The notes beneath the pieces are model-generated. The model worked only from the letters and a program-made list of their open reading frames with translations. It had not been told where the DNA came from and did no database searches. A DNA stretch of 64,000 nucleotides from Owenia fusiformis (Eukaryota; Annelida; Polychaeta; Sabellida; Oweniidae): the NCBI GenBank assembly GCA_903813345.2, contig CAIIXF020000001.1, positions 2,354,001 through 2,418,000 on the forward strand. The letters run 5' to 3'. The position numbers were made by a program, and so were the translations under genes. This document shows, piece after piece, positions 40,504-55,500 of this stretch (the first letter of the stretch is position 1; the number at the start of each line of letters is the position of its first letter).

Positions 40504-43500
40504 GTAAGTGAATAAACAATTTTATTTATGAAGCATTTAATCATTAATGACAACTTATCTAAATTTATTCCATCTACAAATTTACTTTCGTCAGTCAATT
40601 TTTGAAAAAATAAGATTTAGGGGGACTGCATCGAACTTCGACATATGGGGTTATTTCGATGTGGGGCTATTTCGATCAGCCATGGTAGAAATAACCCCAT
40701 GGTTGAAATAGCCCCAAATCAAAGTAACCCCATACGTCAAAGCTCATCACATTCCCCTATAGCCAGAGACATATAAAACACTTGTGTTTATTTGATTGGC
40801 ATTTTACCAAGATAGTTTCTGCGCACGTTGAAAGATCTCTTCAAATTCTTCAATCATTATTGTAAAAATATCCTGTTACTTTGTTTTGATGTTGCAAATA
40901 AGACATTCTTGGCAGAAAAATTGCCTTGCATGGGGACTTTCGACTTCTTTTATATATGGGTGCTTATAAGAATGGTTTGAAGGGTGTATTTTCAATTTTC
41001 TAAGTGCCCCAGGCACTAATTACAAAGAATATGGTAACTAAGAGTTAACCAGATACCGATTTTCCAGATATGGAAGTTTGTTTACATGTTTTGTATTCAT
41101 GGTGTTTACTACTGCCTTTCTTGTTATGTGATCAAAAGAGGCAGCAAATTTATCACACAATAATTAGAGTGACATTCATAGGCAACATAGATGGTCCCTG
41201 ATGGCAATCTTGCAAGAGAAATCATTGATTCAAAATTAATTAGCTGGTAGGATTAACCATTTCTTTCTGAACAAGTTATTAAATCGATTGATGAAGTGTG
41301 ACTGTCTGATGAAGAATAGGTGAAGTGTACTAGTTGTATTGTATATTGTTTACTGGGCTTACTATACATATACGGTCGTAATTAACGTAGTAATTAGCCT
41401 GGAAGATAGACCCAAAAACCCCTCCTCAAAGGAGCCCTGTGTTCTTTTATGTGCACCCATACATAGACATACAAGTACACACCACAGCCTTTTGTACAAG
41501 TTGTGGACCACTCAGTCAAACACCCCTGAAGTACTTTACGCAAACAAGCAAATTAAGTATTGCCTGAACCAGGGATCGAATTTGGGACCTATTGCATAAG
41601 AGGTACCTGTGCTAACGCTGAGCTATACGGTTGGACTAGTGCATTTATATGCAAGTGTTACATGATCATATCCTTAATTTGAGTTTTTTTTAGATCATTT
41701 TCTTCATAGATCTGCCATTCTGCCTTCTTCTCAAGGCCTCCTTCAGATTGAATATTAGCTTTTTTCTACTTTGGACATTTGTTATAGAATTGGTCCTATA
41801 TTATTCTACTTTGGACATTTGTTATAGAATTGGTCCTATATTAAGACATTTGGTATGGCATTGACCTTATATCTGGACATTTGGTATTGCATTAGTCCTA
41901 TATTTGGAATATTGATATCTGATATTGGTATATTGATATCCCCCCCCCCCCGGTATACTCAGTGCAACTAGATTGATATTTTGATCATTTTATTTTTATT
42001 TTCCCTATCACGGTATATAGACCTATTGTAAGTGAAATTCCCAGGAATTGTTCATACAGCCTCATTGTGAAGGCATCCTAGGTCAGCAAGAGTACAGAGT
42101 TGGAGTCTAAAGATAAAAGGTCAACCTTAGGCCTTTATTCTTGACTGTTATTGTTCTAGTGGAAAAGAGTGCTAAAGTCCATAGATCTACTAATAGCCTT
42201 GTACTAATCACAAGTTATTGTTTTGATGCCTATTTTCTCTTCAGGGAAAATAGATGTAAATAAGTATACATGTATTTATAAACTTTTAAAGATACAATGT
42301 AACTGTATTCATTTAGGTTCATGAATGGAAAATAAATACATGTATACATCTGCTGAAGTATGAGATAAATGATTATTCCAGTGCCCTTTAGACTCGAATA
42401 GGCGAATAATTCTAAATGTTTAACTGTAATGCACATATAAAATTGCTTTCTAAAAATGCTCAAATGTTTATTATGGATTTTTTGAATACTATTCAGGGGC
42501 ATAGCCAGCTTTCAGTCAGGGGTGTGTGATCTCCAATATATTCTGGTTTCAGTCAGGGGGGTGCGATTGTGGCATAAACAAGCCAAAAAAATAAGATTTA
42601 TTTTGAATTTTACAAAAATTGGCGCAACTTCCTTCACAATTGAGATAGAAGCTTCGAATAAAAAGCATTTTAAAGCTCTTTTCTTCTTCTTTTAATTTTA
42701 TTGGTTATGGGGGGAGGGGGGGGGGGTGCGACCCATTACACCCCCTGGCTACGCAAGAATTATAAAGAGAAAAATTGACATTCATTTTCAACCCTGATAT
42801 GATTTAGTATTTTAATCTTTAAAGTTCATCAATATTTACACCTGATCAAGTAGAACACATTTTTGAGAAAAATACTTGCACGTCCCACCTTTTCAAATTT
42901 TAAAGACAATTTTTTGATTTGAATTATAAGAGAACAAAGGTTTATGTATAATCAAATAAACTGTATATATATATATCATTTATGAATTCAAAATTTTATT
43001 TTGACAAAAGTAAGGATGGGACTTAATAAACATTTTGCAGGCAAGCTGTTCTTCGTCCAAGGAGGGCCAGTGTGTTTGGTACGGAGAATGCTGGGATCCA
43101 CCTACTAAAGATGGTGCTATGTCAAAGAAGCTCAATTGTCCATATTCTGGTCCTGCCAAGCAGATGAACAATACAATTGGGCTGCAGAAGCTTCAAGAGC
43201 TATGTCCACAATATATAGGTAAACAAATTATTCATTTCACCCTGATATAGTTCACTCTGTCTCATCTAAGTATATTTGTTCATATGATGAATGTGATATT
43301 ATTTGCTGTTCATATGTTCAATGTAATATCATTTTCTTCTTCAACATGAAATACATGCGTTACTATTATTATGATAAATGCAATATATTATTTGGTGGTC
43401 AGGATGAATATAATGTTGTTGTATAATTGTAGGCTCTAATATGACATGCTGTAGCTGGGAGCAGTTAGTAACCCTGGACTCGAGTCTTACTGTTCCTCGA

Positions 43501-46500
43501 CAAATGTTCTTCAGATGCCCATCCTGCTTCCGTAACTTCCTCAACCTCTATTGCTCTCTTACCTGTGATCCTCATCAGTCTGATTTCGTATACGTTAGGG
43601 GCATCAACAAGGCAGCAAATGACTCAATTGACAGTATTGACTATGTCGTATCGGATGATTTTGCAAATGGATTATTTAATTCATGTAGGGATGTACAGAT
43701 GCCAAGTTCTAATGCAAAAGCTATTGGAGTTTTCTGTGGGACTGATGCGAATAAATGCACTGCTAAAAAGTTCCTGACTTTTATGGGAACTTCTTCATAT
43801 GCTCCTTTCAATGTAAGTATATTTCTCAGTTGTTATGACTTCATTTTTTGAAATTTGACTTATATTGATTAATTCTCCCTTTCGCGATTCGCTCTTTGAA
43901 GCAGAACGTTCGCAAATATGAACTGAAAAAGCACTCAAAAAGGACAAAATTTGATTGGTCAATATTTTCTCACTATGCATTTCGCGTAGCTATTTGCGTA
44001 ACCCAAAAGTTCTAAATCAAACTAATTACGCAATTTTGTTTTTATACCCGCACGCTAAATAAAACAATGACAACATCGGAAGTATTCTTCTTTGTCATTG
44101 CTTTAATAGTCAGTATACCGAGTTTAATCAATAAAATATCGTACAATGAACAACAAAATTCGGAAACGAGTACTATAAATTTGCTTTAGAACCACAGAAC
44201 AGAGTGACCTAGATAATAGCGACGCTTCTTCTTTGGTCTACTGCTCAGTTATTTGTTGGTTTTCAACGTAACTCTATGATGTCATTTGAAGATGAATACT
44301 TTTATTCAGTTGTTGCATGGTTGTTGCAGTTTGTAATGCGGTAAGGTTGGCATTAAAGTATTGAAAGTCGAATGGAATTGTTTTTTCCAATATGGCGACT
44401 AGTCAACTGATCATGTGACCTTCTCTTCCGGAATATTTTCTCACTTTTCAATCATCGTTTTCACCACGCTATGAATCAATACAATGAAAAAAGTAGCTGT
44501 TATATTAAGATTAATAAGAGATCGTTTCTAATAATTTTTTCTGTACCCTCGTATGGGAATATGAACAAATATATCGTTTGAAAAATAGGTGTGAAAATCC
44601 CCATGTTAAACCTATGAGCGAAAACAAGGAAGTATAAATTTGTTCCTCCGCGAACTGCATCATGGGAAATATTTTGACCTTATAAGGAAAGATTTTCGAG
44701 TCTCCTCTTTTGAAGAGGGAACAGCGATTTCGAGAATTCTGACTTAACCCAGAGGTGTTTCTCATAAATAAAGTTCTCTGCGTAATGCGTATACCACACA
44801 TTTTAAATCTTATTCCTGGACTTCATCGTATTATAATTATCTATTTAAATAGACATTACCAAGTTATCATTTTTACTCTAAAAGCAAGAAAGATGATGAA
44901 CACAAAAAACAGTAACTGACTTATTCAAATGATTCATGAGTAGTCTCAGAGTCATATTTACTCATATAAAAATCTATAATATCAAATACAAAATGCTTCC
45001 AGATCAATTTTAATTTGACTAACAATGCAACAACAGATGGACCAAATGGTACATACCACATGACCCCCCTCAATCAGACAGTTCACCCCTGCAACCTGCC
45101 TCTCAACAACAAATCCTCCCCCTGCAGCTGTCAGGACTGTGAAGCCCAGTGTTCCCCTCTACCTCCTCCAATCAAGCCAGCCTCGAGATGGAAGATTCTT
45201 GGGATAGATGGATTTATATTTATTGGCTCATCAGTATTTGCAGGATTCGTTATACTGTTTGGAACCTGGCAGATATGTAGTTTTGTCATCGGGGAAGATA
45301 ACCCAAGTAAGTTTGTAGTGATCAGGTTTTAAATAAGGCATTAATAAATCAGCAAAAAGGATTGATTCCGGAAACTGAATTTTGAAATTTAGACTACCCT
45401 ACCAGATCTTGTTTTTAAGTTTTGATAATCATTTGCTGATTGAGACCAATATTGTGATGAAGTTACAGATGTTGTATACTGTAACACTAAGCAGTTTATT
45501 GCAACTGTAACTACCATTACTTTAGGGATGGATGATGCTGCCTTGGTGTCAATAGATGGCGACTTATTACATTCCGCTGAAAGAGCTGGAGTAAGTCTCG
45601 TTGATGAAAATGACATCAATTGTTTTGACAAAATTGGTGTAGGGATGGAACGCTTGCTGGAAACTATATTCACACGCTGGGGCTGTATGTGCGCCAAATA
45701 CCCCATATATACTCTGGTAGTAGGATTCATATGTTGTGCAGCCCTTATTGCTGGTATAAGTTTGTTTAAAGTAACAACAGATCCAGTGGAACTCTGGTCT
45801 TCCCCCGACAGTAGAGCACGACAAGAGATGAACTATTATGAAGAACATTTTACGTAAGTTTTTGCCTTTTGAATTTTGACATTTACCAACTGATCAAAGT
45901 TAGAGTAGGGATAGACAAACCGTCCATTTGTATAACTCAATACTTTTTATCGGATTTGAACCAAACTATTTGCTGATGTTTTTATCGCACCCTTGGGTGG
46001 TAAATTGTGATCAGTTTGGTGGAGGTGGCTGGTTGGGCGAGCGTCCTGATAAATCTTGTCTACTGGTTTCCAGCCAAACCGTTACAGGGATTCATCCGAA
46101 ATTTTCTTTGATAAGTTAAATACCACTGAATGAATTCAGTTAAAATCAGATGCTGTTATGATAGTTTTAGCTGTGACTTCAAAACATGGAGTTGGAAGAA
46201 GTCAATGATGAAAGTGGAGTATTCCAAACATGTATTGTCATAAAAAAGCTCTTTGTTTGGGGAAATACAAGATTAATGTCATATAATACAGCTACATTTA
46301 TTGCTCATAAATGAATTAAATTGAGGAACTGTCGTAAGTGCACAATAAATAATGGAGGAAAACCCTGTATTTTTAGACATCTATTTTAGTTATTTGCTAT
46401 AGAGTTTCTAAGTACAGGGTGACACAATAAATGCCACCCACTTATTTTAAAAACTTTCTCAATAATGAGTTCAATGGAAGAGAGATTAGTATGTTTGCAA

Positions 46501-49500
46501 GAGGAAGAATAATTTAGAGATATCTCATTTTCAGCAGAGGCATGCTCTGACACAAAATAACTCAAAAATGTAAATTCTTTTTTGAACTTCACCTAATAAA
46601 GGAGTCCATCCATTAAATTTGACAAAAATATTTTTAAAATGGGTAGATATGACATGTTAATGAGCAATCCAGAAATGACTCAAATAATTGCTAAAACAGA
46701 AATCTCATTTGGCATTTCTTGTGTCACCCTGTATAAGTTACATAGTAGCCGAGACAACACAAGTCCCAAGTCTGTATTTTTACTCTCATTTCTTCACTTT
46801 TAAGAGTTAAGTCATCATATTTTGCATGCATATTCCTTGAAGAAATCCTAACATAGAATTTTATTGGTTTCATTTATAATTTATTTGTTGAAAATAGAGA
46901 AACATTTGATTTGTATTGGTCCATAATCAGAATTATCCATTTTGTGTAACAAATGCAACATTTTGACGTCATTAATAAAAATTGAAGTTATAAATGATAG
47001 ATACAATATGGTGTCTCTAATCTTATTGACCATAACTATCATCCTAGATATTTTTGCCAGTCATCAGATCATGCATTGGAAGAGTACCCCAATGAGAAAT
47101 GCATTCATTGATTGTGGCAAGCAGTGAATTGGCAAAACAGTGGTGGAGTCACACCATTATTTTGCCGCATTTTGGTGCTTAATTTCCCCTTTAAGATCGT
47201 TTGTTACTACTGTGATGTCACAATATATAGCATCTGATGTCATGATACGGGTACCAAATTAACGCACACATTACAAGCTTAAAGATGATACCAAATATGT
47301 CATCATTCATTTGATTAAAATGGTTACTGGAATAAGCCCAAAGGGTATGTCACTCCTTTACCCCATCCATTTTTCAGGAAATTAAAACACGCAAAAAATC
47401 TCAAATAATGCAGGCATCTTCAGGGGTCCTTTTTGGCCCCGTTTTATTTCAAATATCATGTTTCTACATACCATTTTTCTCGGATATGTCTCAATTACCC
47501 CAAAATAGTTACACTTCTGCTGAAAAAGGAAACATGTGGTCAATTTGGAATTATTACACCAAAAGTAGTGATTTTTTATATAAAGTTAAAATAATGCATT
47601 TGTCGCTGAAATGGCAAATTTTGATTATAGACCAATCAGAATCAAATGTTTCTCTATTTTCAACAAATAAGGTATAATCAAAACCAATAAAATTCTATGT
47701 TAGGATTTCTGCAAGGAATATGCATGCAAAATGTGGTGACTTACCTCTTAAAAGTGAAGAAATGAGAGTAAAAATACAGACTTGGGACTTGTGTTGTCTC
47801 AGCTACTATATTTGGATGTTAGATAATGTTTTTTTTTTTTTTATTATGTCATAATAACAAAATATTGCAAAACTAAATCATTTTGTTAAAATAATGTGAA
47901 AGCATTTTCAGTATTCCTACACCTGGTTGATAGATAAGAACCAAACAATATTCAAGGGTAGGAAACCTTTTTGGAAGTTTTATGATTTCATTTCCTCCTT
48001 TTATTTAAGCTGAATTAAATTCAATGGTGAATCCATCCAGGTACTTGAGTAATAATGTGAATCATCTTTAACACTGTAGTCTCATCAGGTATAAAAGTAT
48101 GTAGGAAATGTATAAGCCTCCTACAAACTTCATGTCTCACGATAAAAAACTTTATAAAGCGGATGCCTTATACTGACATTGTGACTTTTAATCAGTGTTT
48201 AATCAGTGTTTACTTTCACCTGATACAGGTGTATAATACAATCTATATGATATTCACCTTTCACCTCGCATATGTAGGATTGTATGTTATGACATAAAAT
48301 AATTGGGAAGTTAAGCTACATGTTTTTAAGAGAACTTGGGAATGAACTATGTGAATGTGTAATATAATAAACCCCCAGGTATTACCTTCCCCATCTCACA
48401 GTCACACTTGGCTCTTCCAGGGACCTAATATTAATATTTTATCTTCTCAAAGAATCACTACAAAGGAACCAATCCCCAGAGCACCATACTGTTCACATAT
48501 GAATATCTACTTTGATCAGTAATAATTATATTTGCCATTATTTGTTAAGGAGAATATATATGTCTTGATGCTATGGGGCTAAGAATGAACCTATTAATTC
48601 ACATAATTCAATTAAATGTTCATATACTCATGCGACATGCATATATGTTGAGGTTAAAGTCATACTGACCTTAGATCACTGAGGGCATAGAGCCATATGA
48701 TGTCTTTGAGAGAAGTGGGAAGATAAATCACACCATACTTAACTTGTACTTAGGATTTGTCAACTCGGATGACTGTCTGATGATCACAAGTTGATTATTA
48801 ACCCCAATAGGTTCAAAATTCAAAAGTCATCTTAGTGCATCTTTTGAATGAGAGGAATTTCTGTGCTGCAGTTATTCCATCTTTTTATTTAATCCCTGAC
48901 TGTAATAAGTTCCCATAATGAGTTTCTATGTCTGTCCACCACAAATGGTGACATATCGTTGTGATCTTCAACTTTTTTGTGTGCAGTGTTTGGTAGTTGG
49001 TCGTCAGTTGGTGTTTGGTGGTTGGTGTTTAGCTCATATAAAATGAAAACTGTATTTGTATCTGAAAAGTGGTATCCCTTCTATATAATGCTCACAAGGA
49101 TCATTAACATGTATATCATCTTTAAGATATTTGTACAGTTACTTGCATTGTTCTCATATGGTTGACTTGTAATTGCAGGCCATTCTACCGTACTGCACAG
49201 ATCATAATAACTGCTAAAAACTCCACCCCTTGGAAGAGGGAGGATTCTGGTAGTAGCCCTACTTCAAGGATGATTGGAGCTGTACTTAAACTAGACATCT
49301 TAGAAGAGGTTAGTCAATATTGGGTTGGTGGGCATTTGGCTGGGTGGCCGGCCCACAAATCTTGTCATCAAAATTCTACTTGAAATTTAAGGATAGTTGC
49401 TGGTTCTAATCTATATATGTATGCTTTCAAAAGTGTTTTTTGCTCACATATTATACAATTGAATTATTTGAATAATGATTCATTTTTCAGTTCTCGTTTT

Positions 49501-52500
49501 AAATAGTAATTAAATATAGTAATTTTACAGTTTCTATGCTAGATTAATAAGTACATATATGTTAGTTTTACATGTACACTCCTATATACAATCTTTTCAC
49601 ATTTTTAGGTGCTACATTTGCAAAATCGACTCGCCAATATCACTGCTTATGATAGCAAACATGGTGTTGATGTTAGGCTTGAAGATATCTGCTTTGCCCC
49701 TTTATCACCTGATAACAACAACTGCACCATTCAGAGTCCCCTCAACTATTTCCAAAACAGCATGGAGAATCTAAATAAAAATTTCTGGGATGACTTCCAT
49801 TTTATACGCTATGCTGACTATATAGATCATATCCTTTACTGTGTCAGGTTAGTCATACATTCCTCTACATTAGCAAGAAACATTGAAACTCCTACCTGTG
49901 TGAAATTGACCCCAACCTCTACGCAAATCAAAATCACAACTATACCATCAAACTAAAGAACCAAAATAATAGGACTTTTATAATCTTTAAGGAGTAATAA
50001 ACATAAATATTTATTGGTTATTAATAGGTAACAAATGACAGTTGCCAAATAAATAAGACCATTTTATGAAACTAAAGTAATGTGAAAGTCCTGGAATTTG
50101 TTAACTACATGTACATACATTTTTTTAACATTCATACACAAAATAATATTGATAACCATTTACAAAAAAATAAAGAAAAATTGTCGTGAACATGTTTTAC
50201 GTGTTTTAACAATTTCCCTTTTTGTACTACAGAGACCCCACTGCCATCAATGACACACAGAATTCTTTACTTGACCTGCCATGTATGGGAACATATGGGG
50301 GACCAGTCATGCCTTTTGTGGCCCTTGGAGGATATGAAGGTATGTAGCTTGAACTGACTGTAGTGTTAACAGGGTTATATACTTGTAGATTGAGGCTACA
50401 TTTCGCTAGTGTTTCCATTGGCATGCTGTGTAGCCATTAGCACTGGATAGTTATCTTGTCATGTTTGCTTCCTTAGACAGACTTTTCCTTTCTCAAAAGT
50501 AAATATAGTCATTGGTAAGAAATTTAATTTTGTTGGGATTATAGAGTACATCTGCCTTCTCATCAATATGAGCCTTGACATACAACTCAAACAATGTTAA
50601 TATTTCCTGAAATCAGCAAGAACTTACAGCCCAAAGATCAAGAACACATATTTTTCTACAAGAACATACATGCAAGTTAGATTCAAAGTAGGTAGCAAGA
50701 AGAACTCAGTAGAGGTGCCAAGTTATTTAATATAATTCTGCATAAAAGTAATTTGTTTTATAGTTCCCATTTACCCAAAACACTGGTTCATCAAACAATA
50801 TGTTGATATAGCAGACTGCCATGGGCATGGTATCATTTAGGTGGATTATCTCTTAAGACATAACTGATAAGTTCTTTAACAGGTGATACTAAATAACAAT
50901 TTTCGTTCAATTAGTACTTCTAACTTATTGACTGACCAGCCACATATGATAAAGACTAGCTCTTTTTTTAAAGTGCTGGTCATGTTGACCAGCAAGTTTA
51001 GATGATTTAAAGATAATAAATGCATTATTTCTGTGTTTTCCAGATGACAAATACTACACTGCTAATGCTGTGATTGTAACATTTATAATCAATAACTATA
51101 AGAAAAACAGCACATTCATTGACCTTGCCATGACGTGGGAGAAAGAATACATTCGTATTTTGAAAGATTATATGAAGGATGTTCCAGATAGCAATATATC
51201 AATAGCATTTACTTCAGAAGTAAGTCAACATTTACATTTAAGTATTTACTTATATTATTTATTTATTTACATTTTTATATCTAAATATTAAAATATTTTT
51301 ATGATACCAACATCAAGTTGTGACTTGTTGTTAGTCATCATTTTTTGTGACATGCATTCAGTGTCTGTAAAAACGAACTTGTGACCATTTGAAAGGACTG
51401 AATAATAGTAATACCCTTGTAGTCTATTCTATATTGAATGATTTTGAGCAAAAAATATCAAAGACTATTTCCTCATGTTTCAGAGGTCCATTGAAGATGA
51501 ATTGAACAGAGAGAGTCAATCAGACATTGCTACAATTCTCATCAGCTACATGATCATGTTTGTGTATGTCTCTATTGCACTTGGGAGATATAACAGTGTC
51601 TCCAGGTTACTGGTGAGTATTAGCATACAATGTTTGGGGTTGAGGAAGGCATATTCATGTTTGTGTATGTTTCTATTGCACTTGGGAGATATAACAGTGT
51701 CTCTAGGTTACTGGTGAGTATTAGCATACAATGTTTTGGGCTGAGGGAGGCATATAATCTCAGGAATCAGCTGGATTGGTGTCAGCTATGTGCAAAAATC
51801 AGAAAATTGGAAATACATGCACAATGCTAGACCAAATCAAAAGGAGGCAGTGTTGAAGTCCTGTGATTGTAAAGTTACTCATCACCCTTTAAATTATAAA
51901 ACAATTCTATTGGAGTCTATGTATTGAAATGTTATCCCTCAAAAGCTAGGATATGCTGTATACATAGTAAAAGAGTCAATTTATGTTACTACAGGAGATG
52001 TCTGTATACAAATTCCTGGTTAAAACTTATTAAAGTATTAAAAAAGTATTACATATTGTTATACAAATAAATCAAACCTTAATCTTCAAGACAATTCCTG
52101 TTTCTTCTATTTCAGATTGATTCTCAGATCACACTTGGCCTTACTGGTGTGTTGATTGTGCTCCTCTCTGTATTTGGGGCTATTGGCTTTTTTAGCTACC
52201 TGGGGGTACCAGCGACACTGATTATCATTGAAGTGGTACCATTCTTGGTACTGGCTGTAGGAGTTGACAATATATTCATCCTAACACAAGCATTCCAGGT
52301 AAATTTGTTATGGTACACAATGGTATTTTCTGATATGGGCTAGAACATCATATTTTATATGCATGGCATATGACTTCAAATATAAGAGCAAATCAAATAA
52401 CTTTGAATTCCACATATATCTAGTTATTGAAATAACACCTTAGTTCCTTATTTGATTTTTAAATTATGATTATTTTAATAACTTATTAAGTATCCTTTAT

Positions 52501-55500
52501 AATTGTACGACATGCATGCCTCTGTATTGTATCTCATGTTGAATATTTTGTTTAACAGAGAGACGTAAGGAGAACTGATGAGACATTAGAGGAGCAGGTG
52601 GGACGTATTGTTGGCAAGATTGGACCAAGCATGCTCCTTACTAGTTCCTCAGAGGGTGTAGCATTCTTACTAGGTAAGGATATACAGAGGATATACAGAG
52701 AGTCCAGATCAGTAATTAAGCTATTCATGGGAACTATTAGCTTCATGGGATCAAATTGTTGAGCTGATAATGATGTGTGTAACCATAATTCTTAGTATGG
52801 TTGAGGGTGTATAACTACTAACTATTGGGCAATCTGATGTACGTAATTGCAGAATAACTTTTCAATTATAGTATTTGACACTATGTATGTATTTGTAAAC
52901 TAGAACTATTAATATTCATTTTTTATAAAATATAAAATTGACAAGGATTCAATACATCATTACCTCTGAACGAATTTTCAGAATTGATCATTGCTGTTTT
53001 AGAGTTAAGGGATCTCAATCTTTTTTGTTCATCTTATAGGTGGATTAACCAATATGCCTGCTGTGAAAGTATTCTCCTTGTATGCTGGGATGGCCGTCCT
53101 CTTTGACTTCCTCCTTCAGATCTCCTGCTATGTCAGTGTATTGGCCCTAGATGCTAAGAGACAAGAGGTGAGGTTCTGAAGTTTTTCATATTGAATGAAT
53201 TATAAAAGATCAAAGGATTTATCTTATAAGATAAACTTTTTATTAAAATTTAAGACCTCCTCTTCATAATGAAGTTACAAATGTTGATTTTAAACCTTAT
53301 TTTTTTATTATGTCACCACCAAAAAGTGGTGACATATTGTTATGATCTCCGTTTTTTGTGATGTCAGCGGTTGGCGTCTATAACAATTCTTAAAATTTTC
53401 AATAACTTAACAAATACTGTTTAGACTGACTTCAGTTTTTTCAAAATCATCTACAAGTTTTCAGAAGTTCAAATCTGACTTTATATTTAAGATTTGACCT
53501 TCGGTGACCTTCTCAAGGTAAAAGAAGGTCAAAAAGGTCTTTTTTTCAAGTTTCTTCAAATTGACCTTTTTTTTCAAATCATCTACAAGTTATCAGAAGT
53601 TCAAATCTGACTTTAGATTTGAGATTGAGATTTGAGACCTTCAATATTTGACCTTCTCAAGGTCAAAAAGGTCTTTTTCAACTTGCATCAAATTAACCAA
53701 TTTTTTTTCAAAATCATCTACAAGTTCTCAGAAGTTCAAATCTGACTTTAGATTTGAGATTTCACCTTCAATGACCTTCTCACGGTCAAAAAAGAACTTG
53801 CTTCAAATTGACTGATTTTTACATTCAAAATCATCTACAAGTTCTCAGAAATTCAAATCCGACTAAGATTGAACTAACAATATTGTGAGCGACATTTTGT
53901 TATGTTAATGCCTAGTACATAAAGTAGATAGAGAATAAAATGTTAATTGTTCTTAAAGGTTTAATGAGTTCACTTGATTCACTTGAAATATGTACTTTTA
54001 ATTGAAATACATGTAAGTTTATTTCTGTCTGTAGAGAAATCGCTACGACATCGGCTGTTGTGCTAAATCAGACACCATGGAGGAATCTGAGAAAACTCCT
54101 GGCATCCTGTACCATGTCTTTGAGAAATACTACGCACCATTCCTCCTCCAAGATTATGTCCGTATCACTGTGGTAAGTTTAGACAGTCTGATGATATATG
54201 CATACATGCAGGCTTATGGTTCAATAACTATGGTTTCAGAAACCGTGTTTTATTATTACAACGTGTTCAACTTGTATCAAAAAATGATGACATTTTTAAT
54301 GTTGTCTTCGATCAAGGTCAAGGTCGAATATCGAGTTGAGACCCTTGGAGCCAATCCTCCTTGAAACAGCAGGTAACTTGCTTGTTGCTAATGAAATCCA
54401 TGAATATATACATGTGATATAATGTTATAAATGACCATTGCTTTATAGATGGTTGTTTTTATGGGATGGGCGTGTGCATGTGTCGGGATGATTGGCCATG
54501 TAGAGGTGGGACTGGACCAGAAATTATCCATGCCAGAGGTAACATACAATACCATTGTCCTAGTTATGAGAAACTATCTGCCGAGGTTTACAGTTCGAGA
54601 AATATAATTTCAAGTCAGTTAAATGAAGAGGCCTATAATTGTTTTGTAAGTGGGAAGAAAATTAACTTAATCAAATTGAAATATACTACAATACTATTGT
54701 AAATTAATAATAAAAATTGTTTTTTAGGATTCATATGTGCTGAACTACTTCAACAACCTAAATGAGTACCTCTCTGTTGGCGCCCCAGTGTACTTTGTGG
54801 TGGAGGATGGGCACAATTATACATCAAGAAAGGGCCAGGACAGTATATGTGGGGGCAATGGGTGTCCAGAAAGTTCTCTCCTAGGACAGATTTATACAGC
54901 TTCTAGAAGAGAGGGGTAAGCCAAACCAATTATGTTTCTGATAATGAAATGGCAGAATAAATCAATAGTTGATATGATATACCAAAAAAGCTTGTTATAG
55001 CTTGTCTTCCTTCATGTGATTCTGCATTTACATTATTCATATAATTATTGAATGTACAAGGAAAATGTTTTCATAAAATGATGACTTGTAACAGACTCTA
55101 ACTCCCGGGGGGTTCACTGTATATAAACCTTGACGGGGATCCTCGGCGCACATGGGGTACCTTTTTTTTTGACATTTGGTATGGCAATGGACCCAAATTT
55201 TAGGATGTGGTATGAGAATGCGTTTTGAGGGATGGAAATGGTCAGATTTTTCAACTTTCTTGTATGAGAATGGTCATGGAAAATATGTTATCTCACAATT
55301 ATGGTATGGAATACTCCTATTCGCGATAAGAGTTCAGGTGGTGATTTACATAAATATCTCCCATGATGCATCGCTTTGGAAGGGACAAATTTGCATTGGC
55401 CCGCCAAACAAGTCGATTACTCTGAACTTTTCTCAGCTTCTGATCTTCCATCAGCCCTCAAGCAAAGTTATATGATCCAATCTATTCAATAATCTGAAGG

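Larger units (their letters stand above)
45854..49178. other. NPC1-B intron 5
   Basis: Contains the TA-type MITE (46413-46733), the foldback element (46742-47809) and an R3 fragment near 48939. Nothing coding recognised; the 47408-47677 ORF lies inside the foldback element. Confidence 0.6.
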
